Part shown: one piece after another, positions 7,725 to 16,146 of the stretch
How the letters are laid out: every line of letters starts with the position of its first letter
Position numbering within the stretch: the stretch's first letter is position 1
Source: an uncultured Clostridia bacterium
GTDB lineage: Bacteria > Bacillota > Clostridia > Oscillospirales > Ruminococcaceae
Length of the DNA stretch: 64,000 bases
Assembly: GCA_945829235.1 (NCBI GenBank)
Contig: CALZUA010000013.1
Location: 23,646 to 87,645 of the forward strand
Direction: 5' to 3'
Notes under the pieces: model-generated
Seen by the model: only the letters and a program-made list of their open reading frames with translations
The model's database searches: none
What the model was told of the DNA's origin: nothing
Made by a program: the position numbers and the translations under genes

Positions 7725-10076
7725 TCAGATTAATTTCATCTTCTGTGCAATTATGACAGCTTCGGTCTTGTTTTTTGCTCCGAGCTTCCGGTAAATTTCC
7801 TTTATTCGCGAGCGCAGAGTTTCAAAGTTGATGTTCAGGCGCTCGGCGGTTTTCGGCACGGAAAGTCCCTCGGCAAGACACGCGAGAATGCGCGCGTCCA
7901 TCGGCGAAATATCCACGGGTGCTGCCTTTGTTGTTTTGAGGTAAAGAGGATATCGCCGAGCCATTTTCCCGACAGCGTCAAACACCGCGTCAAACCACTT
8001 CCGGTTGATTTTTTTATTGGCAACGCACTGCTCCCTACACTCCTCAATCAGCGGGAAAACAGCCGCACCCTCTCGCGAAATTATCGGAATAAAGCGATAT
8101 TCGCAGATTTTTTCAAGCGCTTTCACGAAATAATTCTTCCAATCGATGCCCATTCGATATTTTATAATTGCAGTCAGTATCGAAAGCTCCATTGAGATGA
8201 ATTTTCTGTCGCATTTTTCCGCGTAAAAGCGCATTGATTCGATAAGCGAATACGCTTCCCCGTATTTGTTTTGTGCGATATAACAGCGGATTTTCGTGAG
8301 GTAAAGATACCTGTTCATCGCGATGAAAACTTCGTTCTCGTCTGGCGCGGTTTTCAGCCAGCTTTCAACCTCTGCCGAGTTGCCCTCCATAAGCGCAATT
8401 CGACAGCGCATAGCTCCGATTGACGGTAAAATGCGGGAGTTATTGTTGTTTTTTACGGTTTTTTCAAAGGAATCGAGAACGCTTTTTGCCGCGTCGGGAT
8501 TTCCCGAAACGAGGTGCTGTCGAATAAGCACAGCGGTTGCCGCAAAGGACAATTCAAGTTTGCCGCCCGTTTCCGCTTCGATTTTCGCCTTTGAAACCAT
8601 TGATATAATCTCGTAAGGGTCGCCGCCCTTTTCAAAAAAGCTCTCGGCAAGCGCCGCATTTACAAGTCCCTTGCCGTATTTCCCGAGAAACGAGCAGACG
8701 ATTTTCCCCGCGGAAGCCGCGATTTCACGGTCGTGCTTGCTCCATTCGCAGAAATCCTTTCCGCCGTTCATCAGCGAGGGCTGATTGCTTGTAACGGAAA
8801 ACTCCGGCGCAGGAATTGAACGGTCTTTAAGCAGCTTCGCGCAGTTTTTTATCAAGTCAAGAATGTTTGTGCTGCCGCGTCCGGGAAGAGCAATATCAAG
8901 ATAAGCCAGCTGGCGGGTTGCCTCACGCTGTTCTGAGCCGCGCGCATTGTCACGGTATTCCTTCAGCTTCTGATACCAGTATTCGCTTCTGTCAAAGTCC
9001 ATAAGCATTGAATAAAGCAGCGACATCGCGGACATCAGATAGACGTTTCCGCCGATATCATCGTCCGACAGCATCAGATAATACTTGCGCATTTCGATAT
9101 AATAGCCCGATTCGGGGCATTTTCGAGCGTTTCTGAGCAAAAGCTCGCGAATACGTCCGGTTTCGCCGTATTTCACATAAAGGTCGAGAGCCTTGTTGTC
9201 CTCGTTGTTTGCTTCGTAATAGCCGCCCGCAAGCAGCGCGAAATTTTTCATCTCGCTTTGCGGAAACTCCTTTACCGCCTTATTGCGAAGCGCCTCGCAA
9301 AACGGAAAGCGGATTTTATACAGCTCGTTTTTCTTTTCGATGAAATTTCCCGCGTCCATTGCCCGTTCAATCAGCTTTCGTGCAGCGGAATTTCCCGTAA
9401 TCATTATCGCAAGCTGCTCGGTGAAATCATCGACAATGCTCACCTTCATCAGAAAATCCACAAGCTCGGTGTTCATCATGGAAACGACGTTTTCCTCAAA
9501 GAAGCGCTGAATCATATCGATGATTTTCTCGTGGAGCTCCTTGCCAAAATGTTCTCCCGCGGAAAGACATTGCGCGGTGTATTTTATTGCGATGAAATTG
9601 CCCTCGCTTGCCCGGAGCAAATACCTCAGTTCTTCCTCCGTGAGCGTAATTCCCTCGGAGCGCATAAATTTGTCAACACCTTCAATTGTCGGGACGAGGT
9701 CTTTCTCGGTTATCAGCATCATATTCTGATTTATGTAGCTGCCGAAAAGCCAGCTTGGCATTTTGCTCCGTCCTGCGATAATAAGCCAGAGCTTTTTTAT
9801 TTTGCACAGCTCCGCGATTTCGTTTCGCAGCTCTTCATCTTCGATAACGTCAACATCTTCGATTATAACCGTTCCCGTATATTCCTCGGGAATTACTGAG
9901 AGGTCGCAGAAATTGTGCTCACAAGGGATATAGATGCATTTCTGATTTTTGAAATATTGATGAATAAGCTCGGTTTTTCCGAAGCCTGTTGCACTGTAAA
10001 TGTAAACACCCTGTCGGAGCAGCTTTGCCACGTCAAGCTTTTTAAATGCCTGAACAGGCTTTATATATTCGCCCAT
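7725..10076 (-). CDS. MalT-like LuxR family regulator (STAND ATPase)
   Basis: 783 residues. Walker A SATGFGKTE at about 28-36 and Walker B VIIEDVD at about 70-76 near the N-terminus, a middle helical region of TPR-like repeats (about 270-690), and a C-terminal LuxR helix-turn-helix, ILACLAEGLSVPKTAERLN through LRSRIKEIYRKLGAKNKTEA. This is the layout of MalT-type activators that bind a ligand, hydrolyse ATP and activate transcription. It starts 12 nt after the transglutaminase-like gene and is co-transcribed with it from the promoter at 11632-11676. It is the best candidate to bind the operator shared by three promoters here; if so it regulates itself. Ligand unknown. Confidence 0.88.
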   Translation of the reverse strand: MGEYIKPVQAFKKLDVAKLLRQGVYIYSATGFGKTELIHQYFKNQKCIYIPCEHNFCDLSVIPEEYTGTVIIEDVDVIEDEELRNEIAELCKIKKLWLIIAGRSKMPSWLFGSYINQNMMLITEKDLVPTIEGVDKFMRSEGITLTEEELRYLLRASEGNFIAIKYTAQCLSAGEHFGKELHEKIIDMIQRFFEENVVSMMNTELVDFLMKVSIVDDFTEQLAIMITGNSAARKLIERAMDAGNFIEKKNELYKIRFPFCEALRNKAVKEFPQSEMKNFALLAGGYYEANNEDNKALDLYVKYGETGRIRELLLRNARKCPESGYYIEMRKYYLMLSDDDIGGNVYLMSAMSLLYSMLMDFDRSEYWYQKLKEYRDNARGSEQREATRQLAYLDIALPGRGSTNILDLIKNCAKLLKDRSIPAPEFSVTSNQPSLMNGGKDFCEWSKHDREIAASAGKIVCSFLGKYGKGLVNAALAESFFEKGGDPYEIISMVSKAKIEAETGGKLELSFAATAVLIRQHLVSGNPDAAKSVLDSFEKTVKNNNNSRILPSIGAMRCRIALMEGNSAEVESWLKTAPDENEVFIAMNRYLYLTKIRCYIAQNKYGEAYSLIESMRFYAEKCDRKFISMELSILTAIIKYRMGIDWKNYFVKALEKICEYRFIPIISREGAAVFPLIEECREQCVANKKINRKWFDAVFDAVGKMARRYPLYLKTTKAAPVDISPMDARILACLAEGLSVPKTAERLNINFETLRSRIKEIYRKLGAKNKTEAVIIAQKMKLI

Positions 10077-10088
10077 AAGTCACCTGCT

Positions 10089-11591
10089 TTACCAACAGTA
10101 ACCATCGTAACACCAGTCATCATCGTAATACCAGTCATCATCGTAATTACAGTCATCGCCGAAATAGTAGTTTTCCCAATCGTCGTAGTTGTCGTAGTTG
10201 ATATCATCGTAGCCGTTGTCATCGAGCCAGTTGTCAAATTCGTTCCAGTAGTTGTCCCAGTCCTCGTCGGTCCAATCATCGATATAGCTATAATCGTCAT
10301 CGGGATAAGAGTAATCAGGATAGGAGTAGTCAGGATAGGAGTAGTCAGGGAATGAGTAATCGGGCTCGGAATAGGACGGAACGGTGTAATCGGGTATCGA
10401 ATAGTCCGGCTCGGAGTAGGTTGAAATCGGAGTGCTTGACGAGGAAGACGGAGCAGGAGTGCTTGACGAGGAAGACGGAGCGGGAGTGCTTGACGAGGAG
10501 GGCGTTGAGTTGTAGTCGGAGGGCATTGTCGCCGAATAGTCAAGCCCCGAGAAGTCCGAGCCGTACTGATTTCCGCCAAAGTACGAGTTAAAGCTGTAAC
10601 GCGTTCCGGCGGCAGCAGGAAGCTGCGCGGAAAGTGAGTCGCGGGTGTGGTCTTTGGAAATCTGCGCGTCCGTTATGTTGAAATAGTCATAGTAATAGGT
10701 TGTCGGGGGATTTCCGAGAGGGTCGTCCCACGTCACGTCCATACAGTAATATTCACCGCCGAGCTGAAGCAAATTCCAAGCATGCGCCTCCCCCGCATAG
10801 CCGACAATATATGCGGCAGGAATACCGAGCTTTTGCATACAATACTGGAACGCGTGAGCATATCCCGCGCAGACAGTCTGCCCGTTTACAATCGCGCTGT
10901 AAGCACTCTGATTATACTGACTTCCGGAAACGTATTGAATAGTGTTTGTGAGATAGTCGTGAACGAGCTTGACTTTTTCCACGTCCTCGGAAAGCGACGA
11001 GGCAAGTTTAATCAACGGAGCAATCGCTTTTTCAAAGTTTTGCTGCGACTGTTTGAGATTATTTGCGGTACCGTTGAAATAAACCGTAAGTGACGTGACA
11101 ATTCCGCTTCCGTTCATATAATAGTAAAGCGAGCTGTCAACCCAGAAAAGCTCGGGGTGGTCGTAATAAACGCTGTAAACTATGTTCGCGATATCCGCGG
11201 ACTTTACGGAAACGCTCATATTTATTGTCTGCACACCGTTATGGAGCGCTGCGTAAATCTGGTCGTATGCCTGCTTGTATGTACTGGAGAGCAGATTGCG
11301 GTAGAAATAAAAATCATTTGAGAGCGTGTTTCCGTTTACGTCAACACCGCGTATTTGCCTTACGGGAGTTTTACGACGGGTGATTTTCCTGTTGGGGTCG
11401 GGGTCTTGCTTTGCGGTTATGGAAATTTCCTGCAAGCCCGTTCCGTATGAAAGCTCCGTTTTTTCCACAAACGAAGAATTTTCGCTGCTTGAACTGTCAA
11501 CCGTAACCTTCGGATAATCCGAAACATCTGACGAGCAGCCCGCCAGCATAACTGCCGCAGCAGCTGTCGCCAAAAATGCTTTTATTTTCAT
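10089..11591 (-). CDS. transglutaminase-like lipoprotein with acidic/aromatic tail
   Basis: 500 residues from ATG 11591, which has AGGAGGG 8 nt upstream (the more distal ATG 11612 has none). Lipobox VMLAGC. The transglutaminase-like core has Cys241 in GQTVCAGYAH, His270 in GEAHAWN and the following Asp in CMDVTWDDP, the Cys-His-Asp triad of the bacterial family. From about residue 350 the chain is Ser/Pro-rich linkers, then repeated PDYS/YPDY units and a tail made almost wholly of D, Y, W and N. Extracytoplasmic; may process or cross-link cell-surface protein. First gene of an operon with the LuxR-type regulator. Confidence 0.85.
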   Translation of the reverse strand: MKIKAFLATAAAAVMLAGCSSDVSDYPKVTVDSSSSENSSFVEKTELSYGTGLQEISITAKQDPDPNRKITRRKTPVRQIRGVDVNGNTLSNDFYFYRNLLSSTYKQAYDQIYAALHNGVQTINMSVSVKSADIANIVYSVYYDHPELFWVDSSLYYYMNGSGIVTSLTVYFNGTANNLKQSQQNFEKAIAPLIKLASSLSEDVEKVKLVHDYLTNTIQYVSGSQYNQSAYSAIVNGQTVCAGYAHAFQYCMQKLGIPAAYIVGYAGEAHAWNLLQLGGEYYCMDVTWDDPLGNPPTTYYYDYFNITDAQISKDHTRDSLSAQLPAAAGTRYSFNSYFGGNQYGSDFSGLDYSATMPSDYNSTPSSSSTPAPSSSSSTPAPSSSSSTPISTYSEPDYSIPDYTVPSYSEPDYSFPDYSYPDYSYPDYSYPDDDYSYIDDWTDEDWDNYWNEFDNWLDDNGYDDINYDNYDDWENYYFGDDCNYDDDWYYDDDWCYDGYCW

Positions 11592-11631
11592 ATCTTTGTC
11601 CCTCCTGCACAAAATCTCACTTTATGTACTT

Positions 11632-11676
11632 ATTATACAACAATTCGTCCGAATTGTCATCACCTTTTCAGGTGAA
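11632..11676 (-). promoter_or_regulatory. promoter with shared operator (copy 2)
   Basis: Minus strand: TTCACC-TG-AAAAGGTGATGACA, -35 ATGACA (11655-11660), 17 nt, -10 TATAAT (11632-11637). Drives the transglutaminase-like gene and the regulator. Confidence 0.8.
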
Positions 11677-11772
11677 TTTCCCGAAATTTGTAATTTTCAA
11701 CAAACTCTGCGCCTGATTTTACAGCGGTTTTGAGGTTTTGAATAAAAACGGATTATTTGGATTTGAAAACAA

Positions 11773-11817
11773 TTCACCCTAAAAGGTGATGACAAATTAT
11801 TCAAAATATAGTATACT
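11773..11817 (+). promoter_or_regulatory. promoter with shared operator (copy 3)
   Basis: Plus strand: TTCACC-CT-AAAAGGTGATGACA, -35 ATGACA (11789-11794), 17 nt, -10 TATACT (11812-11817). Divergent from copy 2 and drives the TM2 gene. Confidence 0.8.
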
Positions 11818-11877
11818 AAAAAAGCGGAATATCCGTGAAGCTGTATAAAGCTTAACTTTATTTTAGGAGGTATTATT

Positions 11878-12078
11878 ATGGACAAGACGGCTGCACTTTT
11901 AATCACAATCTTTTTGGGTGAGCTTGGAGTACACAGATTTATGTCGGGCAAAATCGGGACAGGTATTATCTGGCTGCTGACTTTCGGATGCTTTGGTATT
12001 GGTTACATAGTAGATGTAGTTCAGGTAGCAACAGGTAAGTTCACGAAGAAAGATGGAACGCCGTGGGTAACCGGTTAA
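11878..12078 (+). CDS. TM2 domain protein
   Basis: 66 residues, essentially one TM2 domain: helix ALLITIFLGELGVHRF with the GxxGxHRF-type motif, a turn SGKIGTGIIW, and a second helix LLTFGCFGIGYIVDVVQVA with the conserved GxxxxxD region. TAGGAGGT lies 7 nt upstream of the ATG. TM2 proteins are small two-helix membrane proteins with poorly defined roles. Part of the three-promoter regulon. Confidence 0.88.
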   Translation: MDKTAALLITIFLGELGVHRFMSGKIGTGIIWLLTFGCFGIGYIVDVVQVATGKFTKKDGTPWVTG

Positions 12079-12093
12079 GAAATCTATTAAATC

Positions 12094-12119
12094 ATTCCTG
12101 CTGTTAATGTAGCAGGAAT
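12094..12119 (+). terminator. terminator after the TM2 gene
   Basis: ATTCCTGCT (12094-12102) pairs with AGCAGGAAT (12111-12119), followed by TGTTTTG. Confidence 0.75.
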
Positions 12120-12150
12120 TGTTTTGTAAACAAATAAGGAGGGTTTTATT

Positions 12151-12921
12151 ATGTCAGACAATACTAAAACAGAAGAAACACAGGAACCTGCACCTAAAAA
12201 ATCTAAGCGCAGCAAGGAGGATATCCTCGAAATTATCATCGCGATTTTCCTCGGTATCACAGCTCTGGCAACCGCTTGGGCAAGCTGGATAGGCTCGCTT
12301 CACGGCGGAAATATGGCGACAAATTACGCCAAGAGCAACAACCTTTCCGCTGACGGAAACGCTCGCTGGAACGAAGCTTCACAGTCGCTTGTACAGGATA
12401 TGCAGCTGTGGAATGTGATAAGCGATTATCAGGTTGAAATTCTTTACGGAAATGAAATGGGCGATGTGGACAAGATGAGCGAAAATGCCTATAAAATCAA
12501 GTACCTCTGCGCCGATAATGTTACAGAAGCGTTCGCTCAGAAGATTAACTATGACTATAATTTCACAGCAGACCAGATTATTGACTGGGTTATCAACGAC
12601 CCCAACTCAACAACCAGTCCGTTTTCCTCGACGGAGTTTATTGAGAGTTACTACACAGACGCACGCACCATTCTTGCTCAGAGCGAGGAGGTCCTCAAAG
12701 AGGGACAGGAGGACAACAAGAAGGGTGATACATTCAACCTTGTTACGGTAATTTACTCGGTTGTTCTGTTTATGCTCGGTATTGTCGGCACCTTCCGCAA
12801 TCTTCCGAACAGATTTATTATCACGGGAGTTGCGATTGCAGGATTTTTGTTCGCAACAATCTATATGTTTACAATCCCCTTCCCGACAGGCTTTAATTTC
12901 GCAAGTTTCTTCGGCGGCTAA
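12151..12921 (+). CDS. membrane protein, DUF4337-like layout
   Basis: 256 residues with GGAGGG before the ATG. A charged N-terminus with Lys-rich stretch, a first transmembrane helix (IIIAIFLGITALATAWASW), a ~130-residue extracytoplasmic or cytoplasmic helical domain (NYAKSNNLSADGNARWNEAS), then two C-terminal helices (VIYSVVLFMLGIVGTF and FIITGVAIAGFLFATIYMF). The one-plus-two helix layout with an asparagine-rich 'N-A-R-W' helix resembles DUF4337-type proteins; that link is a guess. It follows the TM2 gene after a terminator, so it may rely on readthrough. Confidence 0.7.
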   Translation: MSDNTKTEETQEPAPKKSKRSKEDILEIIIAIFLGITALATAWASWIGSLHGGNMATNYAKSNNLSADGNARWNEASQSLVQDMQLWNVISDYQVEILYGNEMGDVDKMSENAYKIKYLCADNVTEAFAQKINYDYNFTADQIIDWVINDPNSTTSPFSSTEFIESYYTDARTILAQSEEVLKEGQEDNKKGDTFNLVTVIYSVVLFMLGIVGTFRNLPNRFIITGVAIAGFLFATIYMFTIPFPTGFNFASFFGG

Positions 12922-13011
12922 ACACTTTATAGGCAAAATCCGAGGAGAATTGTATTTATATTGCGACAGACGCGGGCACAATACTTCTCCTGTTTCAGCA
13001 CAAAAAATATC

Positions 13012-13051
13012 AAAAACACCGCAATCTTTTTGAGAGGTTTGCGGTGTTTTT
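13012..13051 (+). terminator. terminator after the membrane protein gene
   Basis: AAAAACACCGCAA pairs with TTGCGGTGTTTTT, followed by a run of T. Confidence 0.85.
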
Positions 13052-13223
13052 TTCATTACTTGAAAGATGAAAGCCTCAGCGCTCCTGTTCTTCCCAAGCC
13101 GCAATTTATCTCCGGTGATGGTTCAGCCGCAGTTCACTTGCCCAATCTGCAAGAACGGCAGGCAGTTCCCTTTAAAAAGTGGTAAAATAGAGGATAAAGC
13201 AGTACGGTGCAACCGCAATCGGT

Positions 13224-14102
13224 ATGCTATGTTTTCTTGTGACTTCGCTGCTGGAGCTGGCTGCTTTCTACATTTCAAGATTTCACGTTTTCGGAATATT
13301 TGTATGTTTAGGTCTTGTAATGCTTACAGTGGCAACTGTTATTCAAACTCTGATTGACCAGATAAGGTTTTCAAGAGAACGTGAAGACAAGCAGACAAGA
13401 ATGGTTGTAGGAACGATTGAAACCATCGCAGGAGCTATTGACGCAAAAGACGAATATACGGACGGACACTCGGAACGCGTCGGACATTACGCCACGATTT
13501 TAGCGCGAGGAATGGCAGCAGATTATGGTTTTTCCGAGGAGGATATTCTGCGTATTCTGTACATTGGAAATATGCACGACATAGGAAAAATCGGCGTAAC
13601 CGATTCTATTCTTAACAAAGCAGGAAGGCTCACCGATGATGAATTCTGCCTTATGAAGAAGCACGTTGACATCGGTGCGGAACTTATGACGGGAATTGGT
13701 GAGAATATTGACGGGCTTATTGACGGTATTCTTTATCATCACGAAAGATTTGACGGAAAAGGCTATCCGAGCGGATTGTCGGATACGGATATTCCCCTCG
13801 TTGCAAGAATAATCTGCATTGCGGACTGCTATGACGCTATGACGTCAAATCGTGTTTACAGGAAACGTTTGTCAAACGAGTACGTTCGTGCGGAATTCGT
13901 AAAATGCTCCGGCACTCAATTTGACCCTGTTTTGACCGAGATTTTCGTTCGGCTGATAGACAGCGGTGAGATGGTTCCGTACACGGTTGATGGCCTGGCA
14001 ACCACAAAAACAGGTGATGTACTGAAATCTTCGTTGCTTGAAAACTACTTGCAAAAGAGCGCAAATTCCGATGAAACAAAAGCAAAAAACCTTCTCACAT
14101 AA
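13224..14102 (+). CDS. HD-GYP domain protein (possibly 5' truncated)
   Basis: 292 residues. One or two N-terminal hydrophobic segments (LLELAAFYI, GIFVCLGLVMLTVATVI), a short linker helix, then a full HD-GYP domain: TDGHSERVGHYA, the HD pair in NMHDIGKIGV, and HHERFDGKGYPSGL. HD-GYP proteins hydrolyse cyclic di-GMP. The frame is open upstream only to a TAG at 13188, and the ATG has no good ribosome site; relatives usually have more N-terminal helices, so the gene may have lost its 5' end. The stretch 13067-13180 can be read as MVQPQFTCPICKNG, possibly a scrap of a zinc-ribbon protein. Confidence 0.75.
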   Translation: MLCFLVTSLLELAAFYISRFHVFGIFVCLGLVMLTVATVIQTLIDQIRFSREREDKQTRMVVGTIETIAGAIDAKDEYTDGHSERVGHYATILARGMAADYGFSEEDILRILYIGNMHDIGKIGVTDSILNKAGRLTDDEFCLMKKHVDIGAELMTGIGENIDGLIDGILYHHERFDGKGYPSGLSDTDIPLVARIICIADCYDAMTSNRVYRKRLSNEYVRAEFVKCSGTQFDPVLTEIFVRLIDSGEMVPYTVDGLATTKTGDVLKSSLLENYLQKSANSDETKAKNLLT

Positions 14103-14104
14103 GA

Positions 14105-14350
14105 ATGCTGTGCTACATTATAAAGCTGAAAGAGAAAAAGGGAGAACGCGTCAATGTTTTTCTGATAAAACTGTCAGATATCGGCAAGGATAATCAGGAA
14201 GCGGTGAACAAGCTTGTCAAGCCTTTTTTGCAAGCAGATGATATCAGCTTGGCATATAACGAGAACATACGCATTATTTCCCTGTTTGGTAAAACCGATG
14301 AACAGATTGAATGCTTTAAAAAGTATTGTATAACAGCGAAATTCAGATAG
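14105..14350 (+). CDS. small protein of unknown function, possibly a fragment
   Basis: 81 codons starting 3 nt after the HD-GYP stop. NVFLIKLSDIGKDNQEAVNK, then DDISLAYNENIRIISLFG looks like an alpha/beta domain of the size and pattern of degenerate GGDEF-like domains, which would suit the HD-GYP neighbour, but no motif is decisive. The next bases hold an IS3 remnant. Confidence 0.4.
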   Translation: MLCYIIKLKEKKGERVNVFLIKLSDIGKDNQEAVNKLVKPFLQADDISLAYNENIRIISLFGKTDEQIECFKKYCITAKFR

Positions 14351-14353
14351 ATA

Positions 14354-14539
14354 TTGATGAGCTTTGACGGAAAATTTTTCTCAATTCTTAAAACCGAATG
14401 CATTTACCGTACAAAACTAAATTCTTTTTCCGAAGCTCGGCATTTGATTGATGATTATATCTACTTTTACAACCATCAGCGTATTCAGTTAAAAACAAAG
14501 CTGACTCCACTTGAATTACGAAGTCAGTTCTTTGCTTGA
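14354..14539 (+). pseudogene. IS3 family transposase, C-terminal fragment
   Basis: 60 codons: FFSILKTECIYRTKLNSF, then DDYIYFYNHQRIQLKTKLTP and LELRSQ. This is the last part of the IS150-type OrfB integrase domain (the final catalytic Glu region and the YNxxRIQLKTKLTPLE signature). No N-terminal part or ends are seen. Confidence 0.8.
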
Positions 14540-14610
14540 TTTTTTACCATAGGGGGCTTTTTGTGCTGTCTGCACAATATGGAGCAGTGCAATCAATCTG
14601 CGGGGTGTTT

Positions 14611-14790
14611 TTATGAAAACGAGCTTATCGCTTCAATCGTCCTTTCGATATCCTCGTCGGTGTGCGCATAGGAAACAAACATTGCTTCAAACTGCGAGGG
14701 AGCTGTGTAAATCCCGCTGTTCAGCAGATGACGGTAAAACCGCGCGTATTTCTCGGTGTCGCAGCATCGCGCTTCATCATAGCTTTCTAC
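14611..14790 (-). pseudogene. hemL: glutamate-1-semialdehyde aminotransferase, C-terminal fragment
   Basis: Minus-strand frame SYDEARCCDTEKYARFYRHL, NSGIYTAPSQFEAMFVS, AHTDEDIERTIEA, ending at TAA 14611-14613. This matches the C-terminus of HemL (GIYxxPSQFEAxFxSxAHTxEDIExT). The reading stops making sense at about 14790, exactly where the repeated promoter/leader sequence begins, so the gene was cut there. Confidence 0.8.
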
Positions 14791-14856
14791 CGATTTATCG
14801 TTGAGATTATTATACCATATTCAACCAGATATTTCAACACAAAAAGCAAAGCCGCC
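14791..14856 (-). promoter_or_regulatory. repeated promoter cassette (copy 2)
   Basis: Minus strand -35 TTGAAA (14832-14837), 17 nt, -10 TATAAT (14809-14814), then ATCTCAACGATAAATCGG running into the hemL fragment. Upstream is a remnant of the AAAGCCGCCT terminator half that belongs to the sigma-like cassette. Nothing is evident between 14857 and 14978. Confidence 0.65.
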
Positions 14857-14978
14857 TAAATCTTTTTGATAAATACAACTTTGTAGAAGCCAAAATGAAG
14901 GGAGGGTATTTGAACCGCAACAAATAACCCATTGAATTGAATCAATAAACAGCACTTTTCCGGTCACAAATCTCATCG

Positions 14979-15017
14979 AAAAGAGACAAGAGCTTTCACG
15001 CCCTTGCCTCTCCTTTT
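14979..15017 (-). terminator. terminator of the excisionase-like gene
   Basis: AAAAGAGACAAG pairs imperfectly with CTTGCCTCTCCTTTT; TTTTC follows on the minus strand. Confidence 0.6.
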
Positions 15018-15204
15018 AACCGCACTGCCCGAGCACAAAATCAATCACGGATTGCTTTGGTATCATCCAAATCCTGCCGTTGTGGAACGCCTTGATACTG
15101 CCGTTTCGCAAGAGTTGGTACGCTTTACTTCGTCCGATTCGCAGCATTTCCTGCAATTCCTCGATAGTCACGATATCCCTGTACTCACTAAACATACTGT
15201 ACAT
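15016..15204 (-). CDS. excisionase-like helix-turn-helix protein
   Basis: 62 residues with a ribosome site GGAGG 7 nt before ATG 15204. VTIEELQEMLRIGRSKAYQL, then LLRNGSIKAFHNGRIWMIPK: a MerR-like HTH of the excisionase/HTH_17 family. Such proteins serve as recombination directionality factors or small repressors. No integrase lies beside it here, so its partner is elsewhere or lost. Confidence 0.8.
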   Translation of the reverse strand: MYSMFSEYRDIVTIEELQEMLRIGRSKAYQLLRNGSIKAFHNGRIWMIPKQSVIDFVLGQCG

Positions 15205-15234
15205 TAAAACGCCTCCTTTAGTGTGTTTTACTGA

Positions 15235-15361
15235 TATGTTCGCTTGGAGCGGCTTTTTTACTGTGTTCAGCTGTTTTCTTTCGTTTTTTGAGAAATATTT
15301 TACTTAAGAAAACAAGGTTCGGAGAGTGTTTTTCGTTAATGTGGATAAACCGCTAAAAATC
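15235..15361 (+). repeat. 127-bp dispersed repeat (copy 1)
   Basis: Begins TATGTTCGCTTGGAGCGGC, has TTTTTTGAGAAATATTTT in the middle and ends GGATAAACCGCTAAAAATC. About 80 percent alike by eye to 58079-58203, same orientation. Non-coding. Confidence 0.75.
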
Positions 15362-15393
15362 GTACTCAATGCAAAAAATCAGCAAATACCGTA

Positions 15394-15516
15394 CTCAAAT
15401 CTTCGCCAAAAGCACCGCCTTCTTTTCGTTAATCTCATCCTCGGAGATAACGCCCGCGTCCTTCAACTTACCGATAATTTTATCGAAAGCCTAATCGAGC
15501 GGTTTCAAGAGAGTAT
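15394..15516 (-). pseudogene. SHOCT domain protein, C-terminal fragment
   Basis: Minus-strand frame KPLD, TAG (15491-15493), AFDKIIGKLKDAGVISEDEI, NEKKAVLLAKI, TGA. The KLKDAGVISEDEF-type sequence is the SHOCT (short C-terminal) domain. Only the end of the gene remains. Confidence 0.65.
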
Positions 15517-15589
15517 TTAGAGTAGAGGACAAAATCTACTCAAAAAACCTCACAAAAATCTAGTGGAAACCGACAGAAGAAAGAGGTGA

Positions 15590-16030
15590 TAGTTTTTATT
15601 CTTTTAGATATAACATACCTGCGGAAACAATTTTCTTAGCAGGAAATGTCGGGAATTGCTCATTCCGGTGCGGTTCTATGAGGGTTGTCCGTGGAAAGAA
15701 GCCGGAGTATTCCCTGCTGTGCGCTGAAGCTGATGATAAGCTGTCCGATGGTCAGCAGCTAAGGGTGCTGAGGCTGCGTGCCGAGCTTACTATCCGAGAA
15801 GCAGCGGAGATGGTTGAAATCTGCCGGCACACGCTAATGAATTATGAGAGCGAAAAAACGATAGTCAAAGCACCAATCAAACAGAAACTCGTGTTCCTAT
15901 ACCAAAGTTTGATTGATAGAAAAAGGGACTTCCCAAAATGCTTTGCGAATTAAATTATCCGCATCATCAACTGATTATATTCATTGTTAAGGAGTTACCT
16001 TCGCTCTATGAAACGGTTACACTCGTTCCG
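15590..16030 (+). repeat. HTH cassette repeat H1
   Basis: Starts at TTTAGATATAACATACCTGC and ends with GAGTTACCTTCGCTCTATG-type sequence. Copies: 18925-19025 (5' part only), 43628-44045 and 52118-52470. Confidence 0.85.
15678..15953 (+). CDS. XRE-like HTH protein of the H repeat (copy 1)
   Basis: 91 codons from ATG 15678. RGKKPEYSLLCAEADDKLS, then GQQLRVLRLRAELTIREAAE, VEICRHTLMNYES: a helix-turn-helix of the Cro/CI (XRE) type. Copies 3 and 4 have GTG at the matching start. The frame stays open upstream in all copies (NIPAETIFLAGN), so the true start may be earlier. In this copy the conserved NYECGR is NYESEK, a sign of drift. Function unknown; it may regulate the repeat itself. Confidence 0.65.
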   Translation: MRVVRGKKPEYSLLCAEADDKLSDGQQLRVLRLRAELTIREAAEMVEICRHTLMNYESEKTIVKAPIKQKLVFLYQSLIDRKRDFPKCFAN

Positions 16031-16080
16031 AACTGTAAACCTCTCAAAAGGAACACCACACAAAGCAGCCATATACGAAA

Positions 16081-16115
16081 AAATCCGCCTGCTCCCAAAA
16101 GGGGCAAGCGGATTT
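16081..16115 (-). terminator. terminator of the alcohol dehydrogenase gene
   Basis: AAATCCGC pairs with GCGGATTT, with inner TGCTCCC/GGGGCA; TTTTTTCG follows on the minus strand. Confidence 0.9.
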
Positions 16116-16146
16116 ATTACTTTAGTCAACCAAAAGCTTTTCTTTA

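Noticed and set aside
9915..10579. Repetitive Val/Ile-rich and Thr/Arg-rich frames opposite the tail of the transglutaminase-like gene
   Set aside because: They are the antisense and shifted readings of the low-complexity GAT/TAC repeats of the real gene.
13067..13185. Possible zinc-ribbon gene (QFTCPICKNG) upstream of the HD-GYP gene
   Set aside because: Only one CxxC pair, no partner pair, and the frame runs into the HD-GYP gene in another phase; at most a scrap.
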